The notes under the pieces were generated by a model. It worked only from the letters and a program-made list of their open reading frames with translations. It was not told where the DNA came from and ran no database searches. Positions 27,580-36,885 of a stretch of 64,000 nt of DNA are shown one piece after another (position 1 is the first letter of the stretch; each line of letters opens with the position of its first letter). The stretch spans positions 372,001 to 436,000 of the forward strand of contig JADKBK010000001.1 of assembly GCA_016715075.1 (NCBI GenBank). Reading direction: 5' to 3'. Position numbers and translations under genes: made by a program. The DNA comes from Bacteroidales bacterium. GTDB lineage: Bacteria; Bacteroidota; Bacteroidia; Bacteroidales; VadinHA17.

Positions 27580-28911
27580 ATGGAAAAATTACTTGCCCTG
27601 GTGCTGCTTATCTTAATTATGCCAAAGGTTAACGGTCAGCGGGATAACCTGAATGGGAAGATACTTGAGCTTATTGACAATGAGACAGACAGGTACAGGA
27701 ATGTATATAAAGATCTCCATCAGCATCCAGAGTTGTCAAACATGGAGTTTGAAACTTCCAAAAAAATGGCTGAAGAGCTTAAATCCATTGGTTTTGATGT
27801 TACTACAGGTGTGGGTGGCAATGGTGTTGTTGGGATTTTCAAAAATGGTGAAGGAAAAATAATAATGCTCCGTACTGATATGGATGCTTTACCGATAAAA
27901 GAAAATACCGGGGCAGACTTCGCCAGTTGTGTAACTATGAAGGACCATTACGGTAATGAATCCCCGGTAATGCATGCCTGCGGGCATGATCTGCATATGA
28001 CTACATGGATGGGAACCCTAAGGACTCTTGTTGCATTAAGGAACGAATGGAAAGGAACTATTATGGCCGTTGCCCAGCCAGCAGAAGAGCTGACAGCAGG
28101 AGCCGATGAGATGATAAATGACGGATTGTTTAAAAAATTCCCGGTACCCGATTTTGCACTATGCTATCATGTAAGTCCCGAACTTGCAGCGGGTACTATC
28201 GGCTATTATCCCGGGCCTATTTTTGCAGGTGTTAAATCAGCTCAGATCACCGTCTATGGCATTGGAGGACATGGAGCTATGCCTCAAAAATCTATTGATC
28301 CTGTTGTACTTGCGGCAAAAATAATACTTGATATTCAGACCATCGTCAGCCGGAGAATAAATCCTGTGAAACCCGCTGTAGTGACTGTTGGATCAATCCA
28401 TGGGGGATCAAGGGATAATATAATACCTGATGACGTCAGGATGCTGCTGACTATCAGGTTCTTTGAAGATGAGGTGTTTAAAACAATAAAGGAATCCATA
28501 CTGAATATTACGCGCGGAGATGCAATAGCAGCAGGTCTTCCCGAAAGCAAAATGCCTCTTGTAGTTTTTGACAGTTCTGACGTTCCTCCTGTGACAAACA
28601 ACAGGGATCTCGTATTAAAAAGCGTTGTCTCAATGAAGAGTCTGTTGGGAGAGAATAATGTAATACTTGTCGATCCTTTAACTACTGCTGAGGATTTCGG
28701 AAAATACGGTCTCACCAAAGAAAAGATCCCGATTGCGCTTTTCTGGCTTGGAGGAGTAAATAGAAGCAAGTATCTGGAACACATTGAAAAAGGCACCTAC
28801 CTGCCTTACCTCCATAATTCAGCATTTGCACCGGACTTCGACCCTGCTTTTAAATGTGGTGTTACCGCAATGACCAGGACTCTCATAGATCTTTTTCGAG
28901 ATAAAAAGTAA
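27580..28911 (+). CDS. Secreted M20D-family amidohydrolase
   Basis: The 443-residue protein has a signal peptide (cleavage near VNGQ) and M20 peptidase-family metal signatures: LRTDMDALPI, HACGHDLHMTTWMG near residue 132, PAEELTAGADEM, and a dimerisation lid with GIGGHGAMPQKSIDPV. M20D enzymes remove acyl groups from amino acids or similar amides (hippurate and IAA-amino-acid hydrolase-like). In this operon it could trim an N-acyl or amide substituent from a sugar conjugate, but that is inference. It follows the GH51 gene by 27 bp. Confidence 0.88.
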   Translation: MEKLLALVLLILIMPKVNGQRDNLNGKILELIDNETDRYRNVYKDLHQHPELSNMEFETSKKMAEELKSIGFDVTTGVGGNGVVGIFKNGEGKIIMLRTDMDALPIKENTGADFASCVTMKDHYGNESPVMHACGHDLHMTTWMGTLRTLVALRNEWKGTIMAVAQPAEELTAGADEMINDGLFKKFPVPDFALCYHVSPELAAGTIGYYPGPIFAGVKSAQITVYGIGGHGAMPQKSIDPVVLAAKIILDIQTIVSRRINPVKPAVVTVGSIHGGSRDNIIPDDVRMLLTIRFFEDEVFKTIKESILNITRGDAIAAGLPESKMPLVVFDSSDVPPVTNNRDLVLKSVVSMKSLLGENNVILVDPLTTAEDFGKYGLTKEKIPIALFWLGGVNRSKYLEHIEKGTYLPYLHNSAFAPDFDPAFKCGVTAMTRTLIDLFRDKK

Positions 28912-28918
28912 TTTACTG

Positions 28919-30118
28919 ATGAACAAAAGGACTCTCCCCATTTTTCTGATTTTCATCTCAATGGGCATGATCGATTCGGCAGGACCTATGGTCAGTCTTG
29001 CACAGGGATCATTTAATATATCTACGACAATGGCCTCTCTTTTGCCATTGCTGGCATATATAATGTATGGCTTGCTTTCTGTACCTGTCGGTTTGCTTCA
29101 GGACAAAAAAGGGAAAAAATTTGTTCTTAATCTTGGTCTTGCAATTGCACTTCTCGGACTGGTAATTCCCATATTTTCAGGAATGTATGGCAGAATGGTG
29201 GTGGATAGCAGCTCCTTAATGCAGTTTTATAAAATTTTGGCAGCAATACTGCTTCTGGGAGCAGGAGGTTCCATTCTTCAGGTCTCCGGAAATCCAATAA
29301 TGAGGGATATTTCTGAGGAGGGACACTATTCCAAAAACCTCTCCCTGGCTCAGTCTTTCATTACAATCGGCTCTTCGATGGGATTTCTGATTCCTGTTAT
29401 AATGCTGAAAGCATTTGGCCTTGACTGGAGTATTCTATTTCCGTTATTCGCATCAATTGTCCTGATCAGCTTCATTTTATTTAATACTTTCAAAATTGCC
29501 GGAAGAGAAACCGAAATTGAGCATCATGCCACCTTCAGATCCTGTTTTAAACTACTTGGAAATGGCTATGTTTTTGCCATGGTTTTAGGTCTTTTTATTT
29601 ATTGTGGTGTTGAAATATGCATGAGCGCTCATTTGCCTATTCTTTTAAGGGAGAAATTTATGATTTCCGTCGAGAAGCTGGGTCTTTTGATCAGCTGGTC
29701 GCTTTTTTACCTGCCTATCCTGGCCGGAAGGTTTTTTGGTTCATTGATAATGTCACGCATAGCGCCAAAACGATTATTACTGTTCACCGTGCTGATGGCA
29801 CTCGCTGGTGTTATTTTTATTTTTAATAACTCATTTGTTCTTACCCTGACCGGGATTTTTCTGGTGGGTTTTGGATTTGCCAATATTTTCCCCCTCATCT
29901 TTTCAATTACAATAGAACATATGCCTGAGCATACCAATGAGTTGTCAGGATTAATGGTATCTGCCATAGCGGGAGGTGCATTCCTTCCGCCAGTAATGGG
30001 AATGGTTGCCGATGTTACGTCAATTCAAATGGCATTTGTGGTGCCGGTACTATGCATTCTTTATTTACTGTTTGTTGCAATTATAAATAACAGGAAAACT
30101 CAATATGAAAAAGGATAA
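28919..30118 (+). CDS. MFS sugar transporter (FucP-like)
   Basis: The 399-residue protein is very hydrophobic, with about twelve predicted transmembrane segments and the MFS loop pattern GLLQDKKGKK after segment 2. The SGNPIMRDIS segment after helix 4 and the GFGFANIFPLIFSI segment in the second half recall the fucose/glucose-galactose permease group. It probably imports the sugar released by the upstream hydrolases through the inner membrane. Its end overlaps the next start by 14 bases, which indicates tight coupling with the isomerase. Confidence 0.88.
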   Translation: MNKRTLPIFLIFISMGMIDSAGPMVSLAQGSFNISTTMASLLPLLAYIMYGLLSVPVGLLQDKKGKKFVLNLGLAIALLGLVIPIFSGMYGRMVVDSSSLMQFYKILAAILLLGAGGSILQVSGNPIMRDISEEGHYSKNLSLAQSFITIGSSMGFLIPVIMLKAFGLDWSILFPLFASIVLISFILFNTFKIAGRETEIEHHATFRSCFKLLGNGYVFAMVLGLFIYCGVEICMSAHLPILLREKFMISVEKLGLLISWSLFYLPILAGRFFGSLIMSRIAPKRLLLFTVLMALAGVIFIFNNSFVLTLTGIFLVGFGFANIFPLIFSITIEHMPEHTNELSGLMVSAIAGGAFLPPVMGMVADVTSIQMAFVVPVLCILYLLFVAIINNRKTQYEKG

Positions 30119-31469
30119 TATTATTGCGAGGGCTGCATTCGTAGGATTTGGTGAGGTTAATTCCCCGCAACAATTAATTAAAGAGAAATGCTTTACAGCC
30201 CTGGAAGAGGTCAGGTCACTCGGAATTGAGGTAGTAACAACAGACCATGTTACTGATGATCCTAAAGGGGTTGATGTCAAAAGAGCAATAGCCGACCTGA
30301 AGAAAGAGGATTTTGATTTGCTTATCATATGCCTGGCCGGATGGATCCCTTCTCATGCTGTAATTTCAATTACTGGCGAATTTAAGAGCACACCAATGAT
30401 TTTATGGGGGCTTGCCGGAGATATTGAAAATGGCCGTATGGTAACTGCCGCACCGCAGGCCGGGACTACCGCTCTACGCAAAGTATTCGGAGATCTTGGG
30501 TATAAGTTTAAATATGTTTATAATATAATTGGTAAACCGTCTCCACTGGAGAAAATCAAAGATTTTGCAGCAGCAGCAGCAGCAATCCGGTCGTTAAACA
30601 GGACAAAGGTCGGGATGATGGGTTATCGGGATATGAAGCTTTACAATACACTTTACGAGGGCTTATCGTTAAAATCTGTAATTGGAACTGAAATTGAGTT
30701 TTTTGAAATGCTGGAGATGTATCAGCTTAGCGAAAAAACAGAAGAAAAGGATATTCTTCCTTTGCTCGATAAAGTAAAAAGTGAATGGGATTTTGAAAAA
30801 CCCGCTGATGATAATTTTCTTAAAAAGGGCATCTCTTATTATCTGGCGATAGCAAAAATTGCAGCTGAAAACGGATATGATGCAGTCTCATTAAAAGATG
30901 TCGACGGGATGAAAAAGATTTTAGAGTTTCCACCCGCTATGATCTTTATGCTTCTCTCCGATGAAATGAAGTTATGTGCAATTCCTGAAAACGATGCAAT
31001 GGGTGCTGTAACACAGTTAATTGTAAAACATATTACTGGACAATGTGCAGCTTATCTTGAGTTTTATGAGTTTTTCGAAAAAAGTGTTCTGTTGGGAGTG
31101 CCTGATTTTATTCCCTCTGAAGTTGTGAATGGACGGGTGAAAGTCACTCCTGCTGCATTTGGAAATATCAGCGGCGGGCTTCTGAATATCTCGACAATGA
31201 AAACCGGCAATCTTACATTAGCCAGGTTGTCAAATACAGGAAGTCAATATACAATGCATATCTGCACTGGTGAAGGAAGATTAAGATCATGGGAGGAAGC
31301 CGGGTGGGATTACCCTGCTCCTCAACTGCCAAGTCTTGAAATTTTTCTTGATTCCCCGGTAGAAGATTTTGCTCAAAAAATTTCCGGACAACACTATATC
31401 ATTGCCTATGGGAACCATTTTCAAACCTTACGTGATTTCTGTTATTTGAAAGGTATTGAAGTTATATAG
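30105..31469 (+). CDS. L-fucose/L-arabinose isomerase-family protein
   Basis: The 454-residue cytoplasmic protein resembles the L-fucose/L-arabinose isomerase superfamily. It has an N-terminal alpha/beta region with VGFGEVNSPQ, MMGYRDMKLYNTLYEGLSLKS in the middle, and a C-terminal part with a PENDAMGAVTQLIVKHITG stretch at the position of a metal-binding Glu. It would convert an aldose to the ketose that the next gene phosphorylates. The sugar is not determined, and the sequence is divergent from textbook FucI and AraA. It overlaps the MFS gene by 14 bases. Confidence 0.75.
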   Translation: MKKDNIIARAAFVGFGEVNSPQQLIKEKCFTALEEVRSLGIEVVTTDHVTDDPKGVDVKRAIADLKKEDFDLLIICLAGWIPSHAVISITGEFKSTPMILWGLAGDIENGRMVTAAPQAGTTALRKVFGDLGYKFKYVYNIIGKPSPLEKIKDFAAAAAAIRSLNRTKVGMMGYRDMKLYNTLYEGLSLKSVIGTEIEFFEMLEMYQLSEKTEEKDILPLLDKVKSEWDFEKPADDNFLKKGISYYLAIAKIAAENGYDAVSLKDVDGMKKILEFPPAMIFMLLSDEMKLCAIPENDAMGAVTQLIVKHITGQCAAYLEFYEFFEKSVLLGVPDFIPSEVVNGRVKVTPAAFGNISGGLLNISTMKTGNLTLARLSNTGSQYTMHICTGEGRLRSWEEAGWDYPAPQLPSLEIFLDSPVEDFAQKISGQHYIIAYGNHFQTLRDFCYLKGIEVI

Positions 31470-31478
31470 GATATATTA

Positions 31479-32612
31479 ATGAAAAAGTATGATGCTGTAA
31501 TTTCAGGCTATACATGCGTTGATCTGATTCCTGATTTTAAAAAGACACAATCTGTTGCCAGTCTCTCAAACCTTTTTATTCCAGGTAAATTAATAGAGAT
31601 CGATGGGATCAGTTATGTCCTGGGCGGTGTTGTTCCGAATACAGGACTGGCAATGAAAAAATTTGGTAAAAAGGTACTGCTGAATGGATTGGTCGGGGAT
31701 GATTTCATAGGTAAAATTGCCATCGACTGGTTGGATAAATATAATCTTTCAGAGGGAATCATTACAACTGGTGGAGCTGGTACCGCTTTCAGCATTGTAT
31801 TGGCTCCGCCGGGCATAGATCGCATTTTCCTTGAATCACCAGGTTGCAATCAGATATTTGATGCAAGTTTTATCGACTTCGATGCAGTATCAGAAAGCCG
31901 TATCTTCCATTTTGGATATCCTCCGCTGCTTAAACAGTTTTATCAGAATAATGGTGGTCAGTTGGTTGCTCTGTTTTCTGAGATTCAAAAAATGGGAGTT
32001 GTAACATCTCTGGATTTTAGTTTACCGGATCCTGAAAGCGAGTCAGGCAGATTAAACTGGCCGGAGATAATGCATAAACTTTTACCGCTTACTGACATTT
32101 TTGTTCCCAGTATGGAAGAGCTCTTCCGGATAATGAAGCCCGGGGAGTATGAAGGAATCCTATCTTCATTACTAACAGCTGATTCTATTAGTAAGACCGT
32201 GGTTGACACTATCAGGGAAATTGGTAAACAGTGTATTAATAATGGCGTTAAAATTCTGCTAATTAAAGCAGGCCGGTGGGGAGCATACCTTCGAACCGGA
32301 GATGTTTCATCAGTAATTGCAAATGCCGGTACTAATCTCGATAAAAGGAAATGGGATCACTGTGAACTCTGGTGCAGTGCATATAAAACAGATAGTTCAA
32401 AAATTAAAAATTCATCCGGAGCAGGGGATACTTCCGTAGCAGCCTTTCTCTCAGCAATACTTGATGGTGAAAATCCTGAAACTGCAGTCCGATATGCTGC
32501 GATAGCCGGAAGAGATAATTTGTATTGCACAAATTTATACGACGATCTTTGTAACTGGACAGAATTAACTAAAGAAATAAATTCGGAAGTGAATGAAATA
32601 ACCTATCTCTGA
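31479..32612 (+). CDS. PfkB-family carbohydrate kinase
   Basis: The 377-residue protein has the PfkB N-terminal pattern with GGVVPNTGLAMKKFGKKV and GLVGDDFIG, and the C-terminal signature NSSGAGDTSVAAFLSAIL, whose Asp is the catalytic base and whose Gly-rich loop is the anion hole. The protein is longer than ribokinase, with an insertion around residues 230-300. It begins nine bases after the isomerase and is the last gene of the run that starts with GH3. The isomerase-kinase pair looks like the entry into central metabolism for the imported sugar. Confidence 0.88.
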   Translation: MKKYDAVISGYTCVDLIPDFKKTQSVASLSNLFIPGKLIEIDGISYVLGGVVPNTGLAMKKFGKKVLLNGLVGDDFIGKIAIDWLDKYNLSEGIITTGGAGTAFSIVLAPPGIDRIFLESPGCNQIFDASFIDFDAVSESRIFHFGYPPLLKQFYQNNGGQLVALFSEIQKMGVVTSLDFSLPDPESESGRLNWPEIMHKLLPLTDIFVPSMEELFRIMKPGEYEGILSSLLTADSISKTVVDTIREIGKQCINNGVKILLIKAGRWGAYLRTGDVSSVIANAGTNLDKRKWDHCELWCSAYKTDSSKIKNSSGAGDTSVAAFLSAILDGENPETAVRYAAIAGRDNLYCTNLYDDLCNWTELTKEINSEVNEITYL

Positions 32613-32618
32613 AGTGCA

Positions 32619-32893
32619 GGAAGACCGAAGACCGAAGTCCGAAGTCCGAAGACCGAAGTCGGAAGTCCGAGTCGGAAGTCCGAAGTCGGAAGAAGGCAAA
32701 AGGCAGAAGGCGGAAGACAGCGTAGAGCGTAAAGCATAGAGTCTGGAGCACCTGGTTCCCCTCCCGGGAGGGGTTAGGGTGGGTAAAATGAAGGAAGAAG
32801 ACCGAAGACCGAAGACCGAAGACCGAAGTCCGAAGAAAAAATGAATTATCAAACTAGTTTATTCATTGGACTTCCGACTTCTGACTTCCGACG
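32619..32893. repeat. GACCGAA/GTCGGAA heptamer arrays with palindromes
   Basis: A first block (32619-32696) of about ten 7-mers (GACCGAA, GTCCGAA, GTCGGAA) begins seven bases after the kinase stop. A second block (32791-32837) repeats GACCGAA, and a short inverted block (32870-32893) reads CTTCCGACTTCTGACTTCC. A perfect 16-base palindrome CCCCTCCCGGGAGGGG lies at 32758-32773. Together they occupy nearly all of the 326-bp gap, and no gene is seen there. Confidence 0.85.
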
Positions 32894-32938
32894 GGTTTAT
32901 AATAACAAACTTGAAATAAATCTTCAAAATACAATATC

Positions 32939-34327
32939 ATGGAGAATATTAACAAAGTGCAAAAGGACTGGTGGAAAGAAAGTGCCATAGGAATACCCAA
33001 GCTTATAACTGACATCCCCGGTCCGGAATCAAAGCGTATGCATGCAAATACTGCAAGGTATATGAAGGGGCTTAGTTCGCAGGTTAAACTGTTTCCCGTT
33101 TGTTTTGAGGAAGGTTCCGGCATTACACTCACCGATGTTGACGGGAATAAATACCTCGATTTTTCGTCAGGCATTTATGTTACATCCCTGGGGCATTGTC
33201 ATCCGAAAATATCTGAAGCTGTTTCTCACTGGGCAAAAAAACTTATGAATGCTCATGACTTTACAACGCCGGTGAAAGAAAAACTGATGGAGAAAATGGC
33301 CGGCATCCTGCCGGGAAAATTGAATGCAATACAGTTATACTCTGATGGCACCGCTTCAGTAGAGGCTGCTCTTCGTGCTGCAAGGGCAATAACCAACAAG
33401 CATGAATTCATATCAGCATACCGCGATTTTCATGGAAAGACCCTTGGTGCTGTTAGCTGTGCCCAGATGTTCCGCGGAGAGACCTATAGCTACGGACCCA
33501 CCCGCGCTGCTGGCTTTTATATGGTTCCGCGTCCTGATCCCTACCGCCCTCTCTGGACTAAAGGTGATGGATCAATTGATACGGATGCCTATATTCGGTT
33601 TTATGAAGATTTTCTTAAAGAAGGAACTGTCGGCAATGTGGCAGCATTTGTACTTGAACCGGTACAGGGATGGGCAGGCAGCATATTTCCGCCGGATGAT
33701 TTCTTCCCCAAGCTTAAGGCGCTTTGCGATAAATATAAGATCCTTCTGTACGATGATGAAGTCCTTGCAGGGATGGGGCGTACCGGCGAATGGCTTACTC
33801 TAAACCACTGGGGTGTAATTCCCGATATTGTGACTTTCGGTAAATCTTTCGGAAACGGATTTCCTGTTACTGCAATGGTTGTCAGCGAAGAAAATGGTGA
33901 TGCTTTGGAGAAAATTTCTGCTTCTTCAAGCTATGGCGGTAATCCGATGGCTTGTGCTGCAGCCCTTGCCTCTCTCGAAGTAATTGAAGAAGAGGGTATT
34001 CTGCAAAATGTTCGAAGTGTCGGAGGATTCTTCATGAAACGTATGCTAAGGATGAAAGAACAGCATCCCATTATTGGTGATGTAAAAGGGAAAGGCTTTC
34101 TGTTAGGGATTGAGCTGGTAAAAGACAAAAAAACAAAAGAGCCGTTTGATGAAGCAGGCAAAATTGTTTACCAGAAAGCATTCAGAAAAGGCCTGGCCTG
34201 GATCCCTGCCGGTCATATACTTCGGATGTCACCTCCCCTGATCATGGATGAGAAGTATGCATCTATGGGAATGGATATTATTGAAGAGGCAATTGCTGAG
34301 GTTGAAAGGGAATTTGGATACAAATAG
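32939..34327 (+). CDS. Class III PLP-dependent aminotransferase
   Basis: The 462-residue protein is a class III (omega/4-aminobutyrate-type) aminotransferase. It has GITLTDVDGNKYLDFSSGIYV at the start, SDGTASVEAALRAAR in the cofactor phosphate region, EPVQGWAGSIFPP, the DDEVLAGMGRTG Asp that binds the pyridine nitrogen, and the Schiff-base Lys in FGKSFGNGFP near residue 302. No export signal is present. The amino donor and acceptor cannot be deduced. It heads a plus-strand group with a dehydrogenase, an epimerase and a kinase-nucleotidyltransferase, so an amino-sugar or amino-polyol substrate is possible. Confidence 0.88.
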   Translation: MENINKVQKDWWKESAIGIPKLITDIPGPESKRMHANTARYMKGLSSQVKLFPVCFEEGSGITLTDVDGNKYLDFSSGIYVTSLGHCHPKISEAVSHWAKKLMNAHDFTTPVKEKLMEKMAGILPGKLNAIQLYSDGTASVEAALRAARAITNKHEFISAYRDFHGKTLGAVSCAQMFRGETYSYGPTRAAGFYMVPRPDPYRPLWTKGDGSIDTDAYIRFYEDFLKEGTVGNVAAFVLEPVQGWAGSIFPPDDFFPKLKALCDKYKILLYDDEVLAGMGRTGEWLTLNHWGVIPDIVTFGKSFGNGFPVTAMVVSEENGDALEKISASSSYGGNPMACAAALASLEVIEEEGILQNVRSVGGFFMKRMLRMKEQHPIIGDVKGKGFLLGIELVKDKKTKEPFDEAGKIVYQKAFRKGLAWIPAGHILRMSPPLIMDEKYASMGMDIIEEAIAEVEREFGYK

Positions 34328-34352
34328 AATTTGTGGCGGGTAAGTTTTAAGG

Positions 34353-34418
34353 TCGAATATCGAACATCGAACATCGAACATCGAACTTTGAACATTGAAC
34401 TTTGAACATTGAACATTT
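34353..34418 (+). repeat. TCGAACA/TTGAACA heptamer array
   Basis: Nine tandem 7-mers (TCGAATA, three TCGAACA, TCGAACT, then TTGAACA/TTGAACT) begin 25 bases after the aminotransferase stop and end 16 bases before the next start. The sequence is unrelated to the other arrays, but the period is again 7. Confidence 0.9.
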
Positions 34419-34433
34419 ATAATTATTGCTTTT

Positions 34434-35602
34434 ATGTCTCATCGCAAAACAATCAGGTTCGGGATAATAGGATTAGGCCTCATGGGCAGGGAATTCGCCA
34501 GTTCAGTATCCCGCTGGTGCAGCTTGCTTTCTGAGGATCCGGTACCTGTTATTGCCGGTATATGCAGCAGGAGCAGAGAATCATGGGAATGGTATACAGG
34601 AAATTTTCCTGACATCCGTATAAAACAGAAAACTACAGGGATCTTCTGGACTCAGATGAGATTGATGCGATATATTGCGCTGTCCCGCACAATCTGCACG
34701 AACAGTTTTATATTGACATCATTAATGCCAAAAAACATCTTTTGGGTGAAAAGCCTTTTGGCATTGACAAACGAGCAAATGCGAACATATTGAAGGCAGT
34801 AAATGAAAATCCGGATATCCTGGTGAGGTGCAGTTCAGAATTTCCCTATTTCCCGGCCTGTCAGAAGCTTATCAAATGGTTACAGGCAGGAAAGTACGGA
34901 AGGATAATTGAGGTCAGAACCGGCTTTCACCATTCAAGCGATCTGGATCTTTCAAAGCCAATAAACTGGAAAAGAATTGTTGAAATAAATGGTGAATACG
35001 GGTGCATGGGGGACCTGGGCATGCATGTGCTCCATGTTCCCTTTCGCATGGGATGGAGGCCTGTAAATGTATATGCAGACCTCCAGAAAGTGGTGAAAGT
35101 ACGTCCGGATGGAAAAGGGGCAATGGTCCCTTGTGAAACCTGGGATAATGCTGTTCTTACTTGTAAAAGCATTGATCCTGCAACGGGGCACGACTTTTCA
35201 ATGGTTGTTGAAACAAAACGTATCGCCCCGGGAGCTACAAATAACTGGTTTATTGAAGTATATGGAACAGAAGGCTCTGCAAGATTTTCAACACATAATC
35301 CCAAAGCATTTGAATACCTGACTTCAGATGGTAAAGAACAGGGATGGACAAGAATTGATACCGGATCCCAGTCCGCAATACCCACAATAACAGGGGGTAT
35401 TTTTGAATTTGGCTTCTCTGATGCAGTACAGCAGATGATCGGTGCATTTTTGAATGAATTGTCCGGTACCGGATCGAACCATCCATTTAAAAATGTTGCG
35501 CCGGAAGAGACCAGGTGGAGCCATGAACTGTTCACAGCAGCCCTGGAATCTGACAGAACGGGGGAAAGAATATTATTGGATTTGGAGAGGAAAAATTATT
35601 AA
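34434..35602 (+). pseudogene. Gfo/Idh/MocA-family oxidoreductase (cytoplasmic), frameshifted
   Basis: The N terminus carries the Rossmann motif FGIIGLGLMGREFA and no export signal. At an A-run (34622-34625) the frame is lost. Adding one A restores ENYRDLLDSDEIDAIYCAVP and then HLLGEKPFGID (the conserved EKP lysine), and the second piece continues to 35602 through the C-terminal Gfo/Idh domain (GEYGCMGDLGMHVLHVPFRMGWRP). The whole protein would be about 389 residues. It is probably an NAD(P)-dependent sugar dehydrogenase. The homopolymer context suggests a sequencing indel, but a real mutation cannot be excluded. Confidence 0.88.
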
Positions 35603-35645
35603 ATTAGACGACTTTAATTTCCAATTAAAAATAAATTCAGAATTA

Positions 35646-36647
35646 ATGAAGAAGATAGTTGTTGCAGGGGCAGGAGGATTTATTGGCGGACATCTTGTAC
35701 AGAAGCTTGTAAAGGATGGACACCATGTCAGAGGAGTTGACATCAAACCTCTCAATGAATGGTATCAGGTTTCGGAAAAAGCTGAAAATCTTGTTCTTGA
35801 CCTTAAACTCAAAGATAATTGCTATCAGGCTGTAAACGGCTTTAATGAAGTTTTTAACCTGGCGGCCGATATGGGAGGAATGGGCTTTATAGAGAAAAAC
35901 AAGGCAGCCTGTATGTTAAGCGTTCTGATAAATACTCATCTCCTGATGGCTTCAAAGGATTGTGGTATAGACAGATTTTTTTACGCCTCTTCCGCCTGTG
36001 TATATAATGCCACAAAACAGACAGATCCTGCCAATCCCGGACTTAGAGAGGCTGATGCTTATCCGGCTATGGCTGAAGACGGATATGGTTGGGAAAAGCT
36101 TTTCGGTGAAAGGATGTGCCGTCATTTCTCTGAAGATTTCGGATTGATTACCAGGGTAGCCCGCTTTCATAATGTTTACGGACCGTATGGAACCTATGAC
36201 GGTGGTAGGGAGAAAGCGCCTGCCGCCATGTGCAGGAAAGTAATTGAGGCAGGAATAACCGGTAACAGGGAGATTGTCATCTGGGGTGATGGGTTGCAGA
36301 CCAGGAGCTTTATGTATATCGACGATTGCATTAAGGGCATAATTGATATTATGTACAGTAATATAGATGAGCCTCTGAACCTGGGGAGCAGTGAAATGGT
36401 CTCTATTAACGGACTCGTTGATATTGTGGAGGAGATAGCCGGCATTAAGCTTGAAAGGAAATATGACCTTGATGCCCCGAAAGGAGTAAGGGGACGCAAC
36501 TCTGAAAACACTCTTATAAGGAAATATCTGGGTTGGGAGCCTTCAATACCGCTCAAAAAAGGGATGAGGAAAACATATGAATGGATAAATCAGCAACTTG
36601 CTGATGAGAATAGAACCAATAAAGGAATAAACAAGTTCAATAAATAA
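35646..36647 (+). CDS. GDP-mannose 3,5-epimerase-like NDP-sugar epimerase
   Basis: The 333-residue extended short-chain dehydrogenase starts MKKIVVAGAGGFIGGHL and has the Ser-Tyr-Lys type site (ASSACVYNA, DGYGWEKLFGE). The stretches LAADMGGMGFIEKNKA and RFHNVYGPYGTYDGGREKAPAAMCRK closely resemble plant and bacterial GDP-mannose 3,5-epimerase, which converts GDP-mannose to GDP-L-galactose or GDP-L-gulose. The substrate is inferred from these motifs only. The ATG at 35646 was chosen because the longer frame begins inside the preceding gene. The kinase-nucleotidyltransferase fusion downstream could supply its nucleotide sugar. Confidence 0.8.
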   Translation: MKKIVVAGAGGFIGGHLVQKLVKDGHHVRGVDIKPLNEWYQVSEKAENLVLDLKLKDNCYQAVNGFNEVFNLAADMGGMGFIEKNKAACMLSVLINTHLLMASKDCGIDRFFYASSACVYNATKQTDPANPGLREADAYPAMAEDGYGWEKLFGERMCRHFSEDFGLITRVARFHNVYGPYGTYDGGREKAPAAMCRKVIEAGITGNREIVIWGDGLQTRSFMYIDDCIKGIIDIMYSNIDEPLNLGSSEMVSINGLVDIVEEIAGIKLERKYDLDAPKGVRGRNSENTLIRKYLGWEPSIPLKKGMRKTYEWINQQLADENRTNKGINKFNK

Positions 36648-36659
36648 AACTTAATTAAC

Positions 36660-36800
36660 CACGGATTCCACAGAGTACACGGAGGAACACGGAGTGAGTT
36701 TTGTCAGAATTAACCCCAGAGTCAAAAAGAGTCTAGCGAAAATGTCCATTATTAACCCCCTAACCCCCCAAGGGGTATAAAGGACGGGGGGGGGGGGGGG
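36660..36800. repeat. Single-arm ACGGAG repeat, CCCC/GGGG palindrome and a G15 tract
   Basis: The gap after the epimerase holds CACGGA, CACAGAG and CACGGAG words (36660-36697) without a matching second arm. It also holds an AACCCCCTAACCCCCCAAGGGG stem-like piece near 36756-36777 and then an uninterrupted run of 15 G (36786-36800). The G-run is 86 bases before the next GTG start. No gene is seen in this gap. Confidence 0.8.
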
Positions 36801-36885
36801 TACCAAAGAGAAACTTTTCGGAAGCTTTTAAGCAAGCCCACGATTATTTAATAATAAAGCAAAACATTTTATCAATATTCCAATA

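Noticed and set aside
34927..35535. 202-codon minus-strand open frame opposite the Gfo/Idh gene
   Set aside because: It is antisense to a clearly conserved protein and shows no domain pattern.
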